From assembly GCA_018712075.1 (NCBI GenBank), contig DVHN01000052.1:1-58766 (forward strand): 58,766 nt of DNA. The letters run 5' to 3'. Positions 25,129 to 36,929 of the stretch are shown one piece after another. Origin of the DNA: Candidatus Fimimorpha faecalis (GTDB lineage: Bacteria > Bacillota > Clostridia > Lachnospirales > Lachnospiraceae). The translations under genes and the position numbers were made by a program. Numbering within the stretch: the stretch's first letter is position 1; each line of letters opens with the position of its first letter. The notes under the pieces were generated by a model. It had not been told where the DNA came from and ran no database searches. It saw only the letters and a program-made list of their open reading frames with translations.

Positions 25129-26148
25129 ATGTATTGCTCAAGTAATTCATTTCAATTTCGAACAATTGTTTTAGAACAGCTTGGTTTTCAGCCGATAAAA
25201 AAAGCAAATTGTTTGTTATATCAAAATCCTGAATTTCCGAAAAGCGGATCGTATCGTTTATATCAAAGAGAGGGGTTTTACGATTTTGGGATTGCTGACT
25301 ATACAGTACAAAAAGCGTTTGGAATTCAATTTGACCATTCCAATCCGTTATTGCGTTTTGGTATTGTATATGATGGAACAACGAGATTTCAGCTGGAACA
25401 TCAACCTGTTTCTTCGTTTATGCCTTCCGCATTTTTAGTATTAGAAAAAGAAATAAAAGGAAAACAAATGTGGATACCAGGGCAGCATTTTCAAGGAGCG
25501 GAAATTACAATCTATCCAAATTTCTTCGAGGAAATTCAAAGGCGTTTTGCTGGGTTTTCAATTTCTGAATATTTTTTAGAAAATCATACCTATTATTACC
25601 TTCCATCAGAAGTGTTTCCAGTTTTATATCGAATGATACATAAAGATAAAATGGATTGTTTGAATTACTTACATCTGGAGGCTGCGATTTTAGAGTGTTT
25701 AGCAGTGATAAAAGAAAGTGGAAGTCCAAGTGGTCAAAATGCTTTTTCCAGACAGATCAATTATGGAAGTGTAACAATTGGCAAAAAGAGAAGAATTGTT
25801 TTCTCTGCTCATGATTTTAAAACAGTGCAAAAAGCACATGATATTTTAACCGAACAATTTGTAAATCCTCCAACAATTGAAGCGTTGAGTTGGCAATTAA
25901 AAATGAATTCTCAAAAACTAAAAGCAGGATTTTCCTATTATTACCATATGACGATTGGAGAATATATTGCTGCATTAAAAATGTCATTGGCAGCTACGTT
26001 GTTATGTACGACGGAATTGTCCATAGCAGAGATTGCACATGAAGTTGGCTATGGTTATACGTCTAATTTTAGTAAAAAATTTCAGCAAACCTATAGTTGT
26101 ACTCCATTAAAATATAGGATGAGAGAGAGGAAAACAGTAGATGGATGA
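25129..26148 (+). CDS. AraC-family regulator linked to second importer
   Basis: A 339-residue AraC/XylS regulator. The N-terminal ~220 residues form a ligand domain (FQFRTIVLEQLGFQPIKK..., with a segment QRRFAGFSISEYFLENHTYY). The C-terminal HTH pair is PPTIEALSWQLKMNSQKLKAGF and SIAEIAHEVGYGYTSNFSKKF, then TPLKYR. Layout and position, divergent from a siderophore-type importer, resemble PchR/Btr-type regulators that bind ferric siderophores. AAGGAGG precedes the ATG. It overlaps the HD-domain gene by 8 bp. Confidence 0.88.
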   Translation: MYCSSNSFQFRTIVLEQLGFQPIKKANCLLYQNPEFPKSGSYRLYQREGFYDFGIADYTVQKAFGIQFDHSNPLLRFGIVYDGTTRFQLEHQPVSSFMPSAFLVLEKEIKGKQMWIPGQHFQGAEITIYPNFFEEIQRRFAGFSISEYFLENHTYYYLPSEVFPVLYRMIHKDKMDCLNYLHLEAAILECLAVIKESGSPSGQNAFSRQINYGSVTIGKKRRIVFSAHDFKTVQKAHDILTEQFVNPPTIEALSWQLKMNSQKLKAGFSYYYHMTIGEYIAALKMSLAATLLCTTELSIAEIAHEVGYGYTSNFSKKFQQTYSCTPLKYRMRERKTVDG

Positions 26149-26647
26149 AAAACATGCAAAGTTAATTGCAGCAATGGTTCATTATGATAAGGGGGATGCA
26201 AAACGTATCCAGCATTTTCTTAAAGTACATGATCTGGCTGCTACCATTGGGAAATTAGAGAAGCTAAATAAGGCTGCACAGTTTATTTTAGAAACGGCAG
26301 CAATTTTACATGATATTGGAATTCATGTAAGTGAACAAAAATATGGATCGAGTTCTGGCAAATATCAGGAAATAGAAGGACCTATAGAAGCGCAAAAGTT
26401 GATGGAAGAACTAGGGGGATATACAGAAGAACAGATAGAGCGAGTAAAATATTTGATTGGCCATCATCATACGTATAAGAATATAGAAGGAATGGATTAT
26501 CAGATCTTAGTAGAAGCAGATTTTCTTGTTAATATTTATGAAGATGAGATAAAGAAAGATGCAGTCGAATATGTAAAATCCAATATTTTTAAAACAGAGT
26601 CTGGGAAACAATTGTTAACGAATATGTATATAGAAGAATTGTTTTAA
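26141..26647 (+). CDS. HD-domain phosphohydrolase
   Basis: A 168-residue HD-superfamily hydrolase. The metal ligands are His of HFLKVHDLA, the HD pair of AAILHDIGIH, the His of IGHHHTY and the Asp of EADFLV. Such small HD proteins hydrolyse nucleotides or phosphoesters. It is co-transcribed with the AraC gene (8-bp overlap), but no link with iron uptake is obvious. Confidence 0.85.
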   Translation: MDEKHAKLIAAMVHYDKGDAKRIQHFLKVHDLAATIGKLEKLNKAAQFILETAAILHDIGIHVSEQKYGSSSGKYQEIEGPIEAQKLMEELGGYTEEQIERVKYLIGHHHTYKNIEGMDYQILVEADFLVNIYEDEIKKDAVEYVKSNIFKTESGKQLLTNMYIEELF

Positions 26648-26683
26648 GAAAAAGAATGAATTCCATTTTAATGAGGTAAAAAT

Positions 26684-27271
26684 ATGAATATTTTAGAAAT
26701 AATGCAGCAAAATCAAAGTTATTGTTCCAATCATAGAGATATGCCATCTCAGTTACAGCAAAAGGCAAAGCAGCTTTGTTGGGAGTATAATAAGACAAGC
26801 CCAAAAGAGGGAGAAAAAAGAGCAGAAATACTAAGAGAGTTATTTGGAGACTGCCATCCACTCACTTTTATAGAGCCATCGTTTCGTTGTGACTATGGTT
26901 TTAATATTCATACGTATGGATTAACGGTTATCAATTACAACTGTGTGATTTTGGATACATCGCCAGTCCATATTGGAAAAAATGTATTTATTGCACCTGG
27001 GGTTTGTATTGCCTGTGCAGGACATTCAATTGATGCAGAACAGCGATCCAATGGGATTGGAACTTCAAGTCCGATTACAATAGGGGATGATGTATGGATT
27101 GGCGCAAATGCTACGATTTGTGGTGGGGTAAAAATCGGAAATGGAACGGTGATTGGTGCAGGCAGTGTTGTTACGAGAAATATACCGGAAGGAGTAATTG
27201 CAGTTGGAAATCCATGTCGTGTGTTAAGGAAAGTTACAGAGCAAGATAAAGTTAATCCAATGCAGTTTTGA
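26684..27271 (+). CDS. Sugar O-acetyltransferase, maltose acetyltransferase type
   Basis: A 195-residue left-handed beta-helix acetyltransferase of the Maa/LacA/NodL group, moving acetyl from acetyl-CoA to a sugar hydroxyl. An N-terminal helical Mac domain (residues 5-55) is followed by hexapeptide repeats; catalytic His is in AGHSIDAEQR and the CoA-site segment is IGDDVWIGANATICGGVKIGNGTVIGAGSVVT-like. The family forms trimers. Monocistronic. Confidence 0.9.
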   Translation: MNILEIMQQNQSYCSNHRDMPSQLQQKAKQLCWEYNKTSPKEGEKRAEILRELFGDCHPLTFIEPSFRCDYGFNIHTYGLTVINYNCVILDTSPVHIGKNVFIAPGVCIACAGHSIDAEQRSNGIGTSSPITIGDDVWIGANATICGGVKIGNGTVIGAGSVVTRNIPEGVIAVGNPCRVLRKVTEQDKVNPMQF

Positions 27272-27407
27272 AAATTTTTATCTAACATTGTAAATTAATG
27301 CCAAATTTATCGTAAAAATGTGGTCAAATCAAGCAAATTGAGTGCGAAAACAAGTAAAAAAATGTGAAGCCAATAAAATCAAAAGTTCACAAATTTTTCA
27401 CAAAAAA

Positions 27408-27434
27408 TTAGCACTCACCTCTTGACATTGCTAA
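27408..27434 (+). promoter_or_regulatory. Degenerate CIRCE (HrcA) operator
   Basis: TTAGCACTC, 9 bp, CATTGCTAA. The left arm is a perfect CIRCE half-site; the right arm matches GAGTGCTAA at 7 of 9. It overlaps the -35 box of the hsp20 promoter, as expected for HrcA repression. Confidence 0.65.
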
Positions 27435-27450
27435 TAATAAGTGTTATATT
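27422..27450 (+). promoter_or_regulatory. SigA promoter of hsp20
   Basis: TTGACA, 17-bp spacer, TATATT. It implies a 5' leader of about 120 nt before the ATG at 27580. Confidence 0.8.
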
Positions 27451-27579
27451 ACATCTAGAACAAAGGAAGAGAGAAAAAAGAAGATCTTCCAGAGTTCCTA
27501 CTAGTAATATTAACACCTCGGGTTTCTCCGATAGTGCGAATTCAGTTTATTGATTGTCTTTGGAAAGGAGATATGACTT

Positions 27580-28032
27580 ATGATGATGCCTAGTATTTTT
27601 GGAGAAAGTTTATTTGATGATGATTGGATGGATTTCCCATTTGAAAGAGAATTTTTTGGTAAGAAAAATCCATTGTATGGAAAACATGCCAAGAATATGA
27701 TGAAAACCGATGTTCGTGAAACAGAAAACGGATATGAAGTAGACATCGACTTACCTGGATTCAAGAAAGATGAAATCAATGCGAAACTGGAAAATGGTTA
27801 TTTAACTGTTTCTGCTTCCAAGGGTCTGGATAAGGATGAAAAAGACAAAGAAGGAAAATATATCCGTCAAGAACGTTATGCTGGAGCAATGAGCCGAAGT
27901 TTCTATGTAGGCGAGGAGCTTACTCAGGAAGATATTAAAGCAAAATATGAAAATGGTATTTTGAAATTGTCGCTTCCTAAGAAAGAAGCAAAAGCAGTAG
28001 AACAGAAACGTTACATTGAAATCGAAGGTTAA
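27580..28032 (+). CDS. Small heat-shock protein, Hsp20/alpha-crystallin family
   Basis: A 150-residue ATP-independent holdase. The N-terminal arm begins MMMPSIFGESLFDDDWM; the alpha-crystallin domain runs from about 44 to 140 (TDVRETENGYEVDIDLPGF..., YENGILKLSLPK). A GxL-type I/V-x-I/V motif is in the C-terminal tail (YIEIEG). The gene is preceded by an HrcA-like operator and a long leader, and followed by a strong terminator. Confidence 0.93.
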   Translation: MMMPSIFGESLFDDDWMDFPFEREFFGKKNPLYGKHAKNMMKTDVRETENGYEVDIDLPGFKKDEINAKLENGYLTVSASKGLDKDEKDKEGKYIRQERYAGAMSRSFYVGEELTQEDIKAKYENGILKLSLPKKEAKAVEQKRYIEIEG

Positions 28033-28061
28033 TAAAAGCTCATAATAAAAAGAGTTTAAAG

Positions 28062-28096
28062 GAAACGGTATGGCTTTGGTCATACCGTTTCTTTTT
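28062..28096 (+). terminator. Terminator of hsp20
   Basis: GAAACGGTATG / CATACCGTTTC perfect 11-bp stem, then TTTTT. Confidence 0.88.
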
Positions 28097-28123
28097 GCGA
28101 TAAACAAATCTTTCCTACTCTAA

Positions 28124-28152
28124 TTGACATACAATTGTTTGCATGATAAAAT
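28124..28152 (+). promoter_or_regulatory. SigA promoter of the membrane-protein gene
   Basis: TTGACA, 17-bp spacer, TAAAAT, about 50 bp before the ATG. Confidence 0.7.
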
Positions 28153-28202
28153 AATAGAACAAATGTTTTTTTGATCGTCTATCAATAAGGAGGAAATGGG
28201 GG

Positions 28203-28979
28203 ATGAAGGTTTGGATATCACCGCAGATAAAGGGGAAAAACCGATTTGCGATACGTATGGTTTTGGGAACAATGGGGATTGTAATTTTAGCTGTTAGTTT
28301 GGTTTTGGGAGTTGCCATTTTGACAATTTATACAGATGAGTATAAAGAAATGGTATCCCTTATTTCCTGTATTTTGAGTGTTGCGCTGCTTATTTTTTTC
28401 TCTGTAAGGCTTGGGCGCAGTTTTCAGAGAGATGCAATGATCTTTTGTAAGGATGGTGAAGATCGGTTATTTGTAGTGGATGCTCGTCAGTTGGTGCAGT
28501 ATCGGCGAGGAATATTTGGTTATATCGGTATGATGCGGGATATTCAGAAACAGTTGGAGGTATTGAAACAACAAATCGAGAGAGAAAATGCTTTACCAGT
28601 TGGAGCTGTCGAAATACAAAAAGTGGATAAGATTCAAGATCACGATAATTGCTATGCTTTGACTTGTCAAGTACGTTATCAAAACGAACGTACTGGGAAA
28701 CGGACTTACATTCTTATCAAGGGATATGAATATGAGGGAGAATTACTGCGTCTGCTAGAACGAAAGCAGTTATTTGAAGTGGAGTTGAAAGAAAACCGAA
28801 ATCCTTTTTTTATTTTGCTTAGTTTGTCTATTATGATAATTTTTGTATTGTTATCTGTATTGAGCCATCCGTATAGTGCTCAATTGGATGAAAGGTTTTA
28901 TTTTCCTTGTTTAGGAATTGCAAGTGCAGCATTATGCAGTATGATCTATTTTATTATAAAAAATCGACGAGGCGAATAA
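28203..28979 (+). CDS. Unknown four-helix membrane protein
   Basis: A 258-residue protein I do not recognise. Two transmembrane helices (about 19-42 and 50-69), a soluble middle domain of about 120 residues with a short coiled coil (MRDIQKQLEVLKQQIEREN), then two C-terminal helices (about 200-218 and 230-250) and a basic end. AGGAGG precedes the ATG. Its own promoter and terminator make it monocistronic. Confidence 0.7.
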   Translation: MKVWISPQIKGKNRFAIRMVLGTMGIVILAVSLVLGVAILTIYTDEYKEMVSLISCILSVALLIFFSVRLGRSFQRDAMIFCKDGEDRLFVVDARQLVQYRRGIFGYIGMMRDIQKQLEVLKQQIERENALPVGAVEIQKVDKIQDHDNCYALTCQVRYQNERTGKRTYILIKGYEYEGELLRLLERKQLFEVELKENRNPFFILLSLSIMIIFVLLSVLSHPYSAQLDERFYFPCLGIASAALCSMIYFIIKNRRGE

Positions 28980-28984
28980 AAGAT

Positions 28985-29020
28985 AAGCAGCTACCTATAA
29001 AAGAGAGTAGCTGCTTTCTT
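28985..29020. terminator. Bidirectional terminator closing the atp operon
   Basis: AAGCAGCTAC / GTAGCTGCTT perfect 10-bp stem; T-rich on the plus side and ATCTTTTATT on the minus side, between convergent genes. Confidence 0.8.
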
Positions 29021-29021
29021 A

Positions 29022-31748
<2,727 letters not shown>

Positions 31749-31758
31749 GAATTACCAC

Positions 31759-33270
31759 CTACTTTTTATAATTTGATGCGTAATCGTTTGCATAGGTTAC
31801 AATCTGTTCAATTAGCTCATCCGTAAGAACTTTTTGCGTTTCGATTGTATCTATAATATCTTTATGTTCTATTTCAAATAATTGAAGCATGGTCAGTTGG
31901 AACTCTTTGATTTTAGATTTTTCAATGCCAAGCATTACCTTGTGTGTAGCTGCCAATAAGGTAATCACCTGTTCATGCAGAGAAAGAGGGTGAGCAAGCG
32001 GCTGTTTCAGAATCTCCAAAAGTCCATTTCCATAAGCAAGCTGTTCTTTTGTGGCGTCATCTAGATCTGAGCTAAACTGAGTAAAAACTTCCATTTCACG
32101 AAATTGAGCCAGATCAATACGAATACTTCCAGAAGCTTTTTTCATTGCCTTTGTCTGTGCAGCACCGCCAACACGGGACACGGATAAACCTACATTAACA
32201 GCTGGACGCTGACCAGAGAAAAATAAATCATTTTCCAGGAAGATTTGTCCATCGGTAATAGAAATTACATTCGTTGGGATATATGCAGATACATCTCCAG
32301 CCTGTGTTTCAATAATTGGAAGTGCAGTAATGGAACCTCCGCCTAATTCATCACTTAATCTGCTGGAGCGTTCCAAAAGTCTGGAATGTAAGTAGAATAC
32401 ATCACCTGGATAGGCTTCACGTCCTGGAGAACGTTCCAAAAGTAAGGAAAGAGCACGGTATGCAACTGCATGTTTTGATAAATCATCATATACAATTAAT
32501 ACATCCTTTCCCTGGTACATAAAATACTCTGCAAGGGCAGTTCCAGAATATGGAGCAATATATTGTAAGGAAGCAGGATCGCTTGCAGTTGCAGTAACGA
32601 TAATCGTGTAGTCCATTGCGTCATGTTGGGTTAATGTATTCACAAGTTTGGCGACAGTAGAAGCTTTTTGACCAATTGCAACATAGATACAAATGACATC
32701 TTTGCCTTTTTGATTTAAAATTGTGTCCATTGCGATTGAAGTCTTTCCTGTCTGCCTGTCGCCAATAATTAATTCTCTCTGTCCACGACCAATTGGGAAC
32801 ATAGAATCGATTGCAAGAATTCCAGTTTCTAAAGGCTGATTTACCGATTTTCGTTCTGTAATACCTGGGGCTGCCTGTTCAATCGCACGGTAATCGGAGG
32901 AAACGATTTCTCCTTTTCCGTCAATTGGAGCACCGAGTGCATTGACAATACGTCCAATATAAGCATCTCCAACAGGAATACCTGCTTTTTTCTTTGTACG
33001 AGAAACTCGTGTTCCCTCATGAACTCCGTGATCTCGTCCAAGTAAAATACAGCCGATTTCATCTCTTCGGATATCTTGAACCATTCCCTTTATACCATTG
33101 TCAAATAAGACAATTTCTCCATACATTGCATGGTCAATTCCGTGAATCGTAGCAATACCGTCACCGACCCAGATGACAGTGCCTACTTCTTGATCCTTTG
33201 TTTCAATATCAAAATTTTCAATCTCAGTTTTTAAAATTGAAATAATCTCTTCTGAGCTGATCGCACTCAA
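31759..33270 (-). CDS. atpA: F1Fo ATP synthase alpha subunit
   Basis: A 503-residue non-catalytic nucleotide-binding subunit with P-loop [11 protein letters not shown] and the [20 protein letters not shown] block. A TTG start at 33270 is preferred: GGAGG lies 8 nt upstream, it follows the atpH stop by 5 bp, and the product then begins MSAISSEEI as in relatives. The ATG at 33285 would place the ribosome site inside the gene. Confidence 0.94.
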   Translation of the reverse strand: MSAISSEEIISILKTEIENFDIETKDQEVGTVIWVGDGIATIHGIDHAMYGEIVLFDNGIKGMVQDIRRDEIGCILLGRDHGVHEGTRVSRTKKKAGIPVGDAYIGRIVNALGAPIDGKGEIVSSDYRAIEQAAPGITERKSVNQPLETGILAIDSMFPIGRGQRELIIGDRQTGKTSIAMDTILNQKGKDVICIYVAIGQKASTVAKLVNTLTQHDAMDYTIIVTATASDPASLQYIAPYSGTALAEYFMYQGKDVLIVYDDLSKHAVAYRALSLLLERSPGREAYPGDVFYLHSRLLERSSRLSDELGGGSITALPIIETQAGDVSAYIPTNVISITDGQIFLENDLFFSGQRPAVNVGLSVSRVGGAAQTKAMKKASGSIRIDLAQFREMEVFTQFSSDLDDATKEQLAYGNGLLEILKQPLAHPLSLHEQVITLLAATHKVMLGIEKSKIKEFQLTMLQLFEIEHKDIIDTIETQKVLTDELIEQIVTYANDYASNYKK

Positions 33271-33275
33271 TCCTG

Positions 33276-33779
33276 TCACCTCCATGTCAATTTTTGTTGT
33301 AACTGTTTAAGACGTCCACGCATACTATAATCAAGTTCCTCTCCATTTGCATTAATAATAAAACCGCCGAGTAAAGTAGGATCTTCTTGCATTGTAAGAT
33401 TTACGTCTTGTTTCTGATATTTCGTTTTTAGTACTTCCCTGATACGATTTGTAGTTGTGGGATCTGGTTTAATCGTATAGGTAAGTACTGCATCTAAAAT
33501 TCCCTCTTGTTCATGACTGTAATAAATATAGTCATCCAAAATTTCTGGAAGTAATGCTGCACTTTGATGGAAACAGAGCACTTTTAGGAAATTTTGAAGT
33601 TCTTTTGGAAAAATTCTATCAATAACATTATATTTTTGAGTACGAGGAATCGTAGGATTTTTCAAAACATCCAAAAGAATCGGATTCAAAGAAAGAATCT
33701 CAGTTGTAAAAGTAATTGTTTCTTTTGGAACATGCAATTCATATAACACATGTGCATAGTTGCGACTAATCTGACTCAT
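33276..33779 (-). CDS. atpH: F1Fo ATP synthase delta subunit
   Basis: A 167-residue peripheral-stalk subunit: N-terminal helical bundle ([12 protein letters not shown]) and C-terminal segment [25 protein letters not shown], the OSCP/delta signature. Overlaps atpF by 4 bp. Confidence 0.93.
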   Translation of the reverse strand: MSQISRNYAHVLYELHVPKETITFTTEILSLNPILLDVLKNPTIPRTQKYNVIDRIFPKELQNFLKVLCFHQSAALLPEILDDYIYYSHEQEGILDAVLTYTIKPDPTTTNRIREVLKTKYQKQDVNLTMQEDPTLLGGFIINANGEELDYSMRGRLKQLQQKLTWR

Positions 33780-34258
33780 CTCGATTCACCTGTATTCTTA
33801 ATAAATTGGCTATAGGCACGTGCGCTTGTTTGTTCCTGATTTTCACTCATAATTTTTGCAGCAGCGACAAGAGCGAGATTAGCAATTTGGGATTCCATAT
33901 CTTTCATGGTTTTTTCCTTATCTGCCTGTGTTGCTTTATGAGCTTCTTGGACAATACGATTTGCCTTTTCATCCGCCTCTTTGACAATACGGTCGTATTC
34001 CGCTTTAGCATTGATGCGGGCCGTATCAATAATTTTTTGAGAATCTTCTTTGGCTGTTTCAAGAGAAGATTCATATTGTTTTTTTAATGCATCTGCCTGC
34101 TTTTGTGTTTGAGCAGCATGATCCAACTGTCCTTGAATGAGTTCCTCTCGTTTTTGCATAATTCCAAGTACTGGCTGAAATAAAAAATGCTTTAACACAA
34201 GGAATAGCACAATGACATTGATCAAGTTATAAACGAGGTTCATGTTGATTGAAATCAT
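33776..34258 (-). CDS. atpF: F1Fo ATP synthase b subunit
   Basis: A 160-residue stator subunit with one N-terminal transmembrane helix (NLINVIVLFLVLKHFLFQPV), then a long charged coiled coil (about 35-145) that dimerises. Start at 34258 has GGTGAG nine bases upstream; ATG at 34243 is an alternative. Confidence 0.93.
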   Translation of the reverse strand: MISINMNLVYNLINVIVLFLVLKHFLFQPVLGIMQKREELIQGQLDHAAQTQKQADALKKQYESSLETAKEDSQKIIDTARINAKAEYDRIVKEADEKANRIVQEAHKATQADKEKTMKDMESQIANLALVAAAKIMSENQEQTSARAYSQFIKNTGESR

Positions 34259-34280
34259 AGAAAAGACTCACCGCCTTTAA

Positions 34281-34508
34281 TTATTTTAAAAGGATTAAGA
34301 TTAAGAAAGCGATAACAAAACCGTAAATAGCAGTTGCTTCTGCAAGTGCTGCGCCAAGAAGTAATGCTTTTGTAATTTTACTATCTGCCTCTGGCTGTCT
34401 GGCAATTGCATCTGCTGCCTTAGAAGTTGCTAAACCAATACCAATACCAGCTCCAGCACCTGATAATACTGCGATACCAGCTCCAATTGCGATTAATGTT
34501 GTAGACAT
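34281..34508 (-). CDS. atpE: F1Fo ATP synthase c subunit
   Basis: A 75-residue hairpin of two transmembrane helices joined by the polar loop ARQPEA; the ion-binding Glu is in the second helix (LAEATAIYGF). Compared with Na+-type c subunits, the Thr and Tyr of the ExT..Y pattern remain, but the helix-1 Gln is Ile and the Ser after Glu is Ala, so proton coupling is more likely. AGGAGG precedes the ATG. Confidence 0.94.
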   Translation of the reverse strand: MSTTLIAIGAGIAVLSGAGAGIGIGLATSKAADAIARQPEADSKITKALLLGAALAEATAIYGFVIAFLILILLK

Positions 34509-34566
34509 AATGAAAATCCTCCTTAAAATTCATAATAAGTTTTGTTTTTTTCTTAATAGGATCGTT

Positions 34567-35232
34567 TTACTCAATGGATTCCTTTATAAATAATGAAGTA
34601 AGGAATACAAAGACGTAGGCTTGAATCAAGCCGTCAAAAATATCAAAATAAAAACTAAATGGAATTGGAATAATTGCAGGTACAAAGTATTTAATTAATT
34701 CCATTACTACAAATCCACCAAGAATATTTCCAAACAGTCGCATGCAAAGCGACAGTGGACGGATAAATACTTCCAATATATTAATTGGTGTCATGATTGC
34801 CATTGGCTGGGCAAAGCTCTTAATAAAACCACGGCCGCCTTTTGCATGAATTCCTGCATATTCAATGAGAATAATACTCATAAGGGCTAAGGCAGCAGTT
34901 ACGTTCATATCTTTGGTAGGTGGCTTAACTCCAAGAATTCCGATTACATTGGAAATTCCAAGGTAAATGAGGACGGACATTAAATATGGGATGTAACGTC
35001 TTCCTGCTTTACCAAGGAGACCATCGAAGATATTATAAAGTCCTCCGACTGCCAGTTCCAAAACCTGCTGTTTTTTGCTTGGTGATTCAACGCTTAGGTT
35101 ACGAACGAGTATCATACATAAGACCGCCACAAATGCGATAATAAACCACGTAATAACAGTAGATTCGGAAATATCAAGACCACCGAAAATGGGAATTGTA
35201 AAAACGGTTTTACAATTAAGTTCTTCCAGCAA
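34567..35232 (-). CDS. atpB: F1Fo ATP synthase a subunit
   Basis: A 221-residue membrane subunit forming the ion half-channels. The essential Arg is in FIRPLSLCMRLFGNI; LIQAYVFVFLTSLFI is the final helix. It starts with TTG after GGAG (5 nt). It is the first gene of the operon; no atpI gene is seen before it. The order atpBEFHAGDC is canonical. Confidence 0.92.
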   Translation of the reverse strand: MLEELNCKTVFTIPIFGGLDISESTVITWFIIAFVAVLCMILVRNLSVESPSKKQQVLELAVGGLYNIFDGLLGKAGRRYIPYLMSVLIYLGISNVIGILGVKPPTKDMNVTAALALMSIILIEYAGIHAKGGRGFIKSFAQPMAIMTPINILEVFIRPLSLCMRLFGNILGGFVVMELIKYFVPAIIPIPFSFYFDIFDGLIQAYVFVFLTSLFIKESIE

Positions 35233-35289
35233 GGTTTCTCCAAGATTTTCCGTATAATCGCTTCCTTTCTGTTGTTTGATTTCTCACTT

Positions 35290-35318
35290 ATAGTACAGCG
35301 AAGTGTTTGAGGTGTCAA
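35290..35318 (-). promoter_or_regulatory. Promoter of the atp operon
   Basis: On the minus strand: perfect TTGACA, 17-bp spacer, TACTAT, about 60 bp before the atpB start. Confidence 0.75.
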
Positions 35319-35774
35319 TTACTTTACTAGGTTAGTTTGTTACAGAAATTTTACAGAAAAATTTGTGAATTTCATTGTAGAATTCCTGGAATTACTCCGC
35401 TAAACTTTGTGCAAATTGCCTATTTCACTTTATGTATTTTTTAAGATACAAAAAAAGAAAAGGGTAAAAAGAATAAAAAATGCCGTTTTTTAAAGAGAAT
35501 TTTTTCGGAAAAAAGGAAGAAAAGCTGAAAAAAAAGGAGATAAAGTCGGATTTTAATAAGAAAAAAACATAATTTTTAGATAGAAATACGATTTTATAAA
35601 AATAAAGAAATAAAATTATTTATTATATAGAAATAAATGGAAAATAATATTGGATAAAATAAAATCTTAGCTGTTTCTTTGCCAAACAAGTGATAGGATG
35701 AGACTATGATTTGGACTTTATTTATGAAAGATTCATAGTAGAGTCTGAGAATATAAAAAATCTTAATATTTAGT
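35319..35774. other. Gene-free, A-rich intergenic region
   Basis: About 450 bp between two divergent promoters. The plus strand is strongly A-rich around 35440-35660, with runs of 6-8 A in near-helical phase, which can give intrinsic bending. I see no open reading frame with a ribosome site, no long repeat and no RNA gene. The short minus frame at 35594-35824 lacks a credible start site. Confidence 0.5.
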
Positions 35775-35803
35775 TTGATAGACCAAGGGATGTATGATAT
35801 GAT
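35775..35803 (+). promoter_or_regulatory. Promoter of the sensor kinase-Ktr operon
   Basis: TTGATA, 17-bp spacer, TATGAT, 31 bp before the kinase ATG. Confidence 0.65.
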
Positions 35804-35834
35804 GTTGAATGAAACAGGAGGCATCTGATATGAT

Positions 35835-36929
35835 ATGAATGATTGGTTAAAGAGGAATAAGAAGAAATCAAAAAGTTGGAGGAAGGATCTCCTATACTTA
35901 ATTTTGATACTTAGTATTTCTTTTTTATTGAGTTTGCAGATTCAAGTATTATTTCAAGCAGAATCATTAATTCCGACCATATTTGTGTTGGCAGTTTTTT
36001 TAATCTCATTGGTGACACAGGGATATATTTGGGGAATTATGTCATCGCTCATTAGTATGATGGCAGTTAACTATGCATTTACATTTCCATACTTTACATT
36101 TAATTTTTCTGGACCAGAGAATCTTTTTTCAGCGATTGTGATGCTTTTTGTAACAAGTATGACAAGCACGTTAACAACAAAGATAAAAGAACAGGAGAAG
36201 ATACGCTCAGAGGGAGAAAAAGAAAAAATGCGTGCAAATTTGCTTCGGGCAATTTCACATGATCTAAGAACTCCATTAACGACGATTTATGGTTCCTGCT
36301 CTGCAATTATAGAGAATTATGATTTACTTTCAAAAGAGCAGCAATTAAAATTGCTAGAAGAAGTAAGAGAAGATTCTCAGTGGCTGATACGAATGGTGGA
36401 AAATCTTTTATCGGTCACTCGAATTGATGGAGAAAAAGTAAATGTGATTAAGACACCGACAGTATTGGAAGAATTGATTGATACCGTTTTGGTCAAATTT
36501 CAGAAACGATATCCAGGTCAGGAAGTGACGGTAGAGATACCGGATGAATTTATTAGTATTCCTATGGACGCAGTATTAATCGAGCAGGTACTGATGAATC
36601 TATTGGAAAATGCAGTTCAACATGCAAAAGGGATGAAACAGTTAAAATTAAAGGTTTTTACATCTGGAACAAAAGCTATTTTTGAGGTGACGGATGATGG
36701 TTGTGGAATTCCAAAAGAGCAGATGTCACATTTATTTACTGGATATTTGGAAAAAAGAAATGCTCCAGCAGATGGGCAAAAAAATAGTATGGGAATTGGA
36801 CTTTCCGTTTGTGCTGCGATTTTAAAAGCGCATGGAGGAGAGATTTATGCAGAAAATCAGAAATCAGGAGGTGTAACTTTTGGTTTTTCGCTTGAGAAGG
36901 AGGAAGTAGACGAAAACAATTATGAGTAG
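35835..36929 (+). CDS. KdpD-like short sensor histidine kinase
   Basis: A 364-residue membrane kinase. Three to four N-terminal transmembrane helices form a DUF4118-like sensor (about 18-115, as in the KdpD core), then a short linker, the phospho-acceptor motif AISHDLRTPLTTIYG (about 137-151), and a HATPase domain with N box (LLENAVQHA), DDGCGIPKEQ and GIGLSVCAAILKAHGG. The N-terminal KdpD and Usp domains of full KdpD (roughly 350 residues) are absent. It overlaps the regulator gene by 8 bp. Its linkage to Ktr suggests it senses K+ or osmotic state. Confidence 0.88.
   Translation: MNDWLKRNKKKSKSWRKDLLYLILILSISFLLSLQIQVLFQAESLIPTIFVLAVFLISLVTQGYIWGIMSSLISMMAVNYAFTFPYFTFNFSGPENLFSAIVMLFVTSMTSTLTTKIKEQEKIRSEGEKEKMRANLLRAISHDLRTPLTTIYGSCSAIIENYDLLSKEQQLKLLEEVREDSQWLIRMVENLLSVTRIDGEKVNVIKTPTVLEELIDTVLVKFQKRYPGQEVTVEIPDEFISIPMDAVLIEQVLMNLLENAVQHAKGMKQLKLKVFTSGTKAIFEVTDDGCGIPKEQMSHLFTGYLEKRNAPADGQKNSMGIGLSVCAAILKAHGGEIYAENQKSGGVTFGFSLEKEEVDENNYE

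Noticed and set aside
27322-27328. CtsR heptamer GGTCAAA upstream of hsp20
   Set aside because: The required second heptamer is only 4/7 with the wrong spacer base; one half-site is expected by chance.
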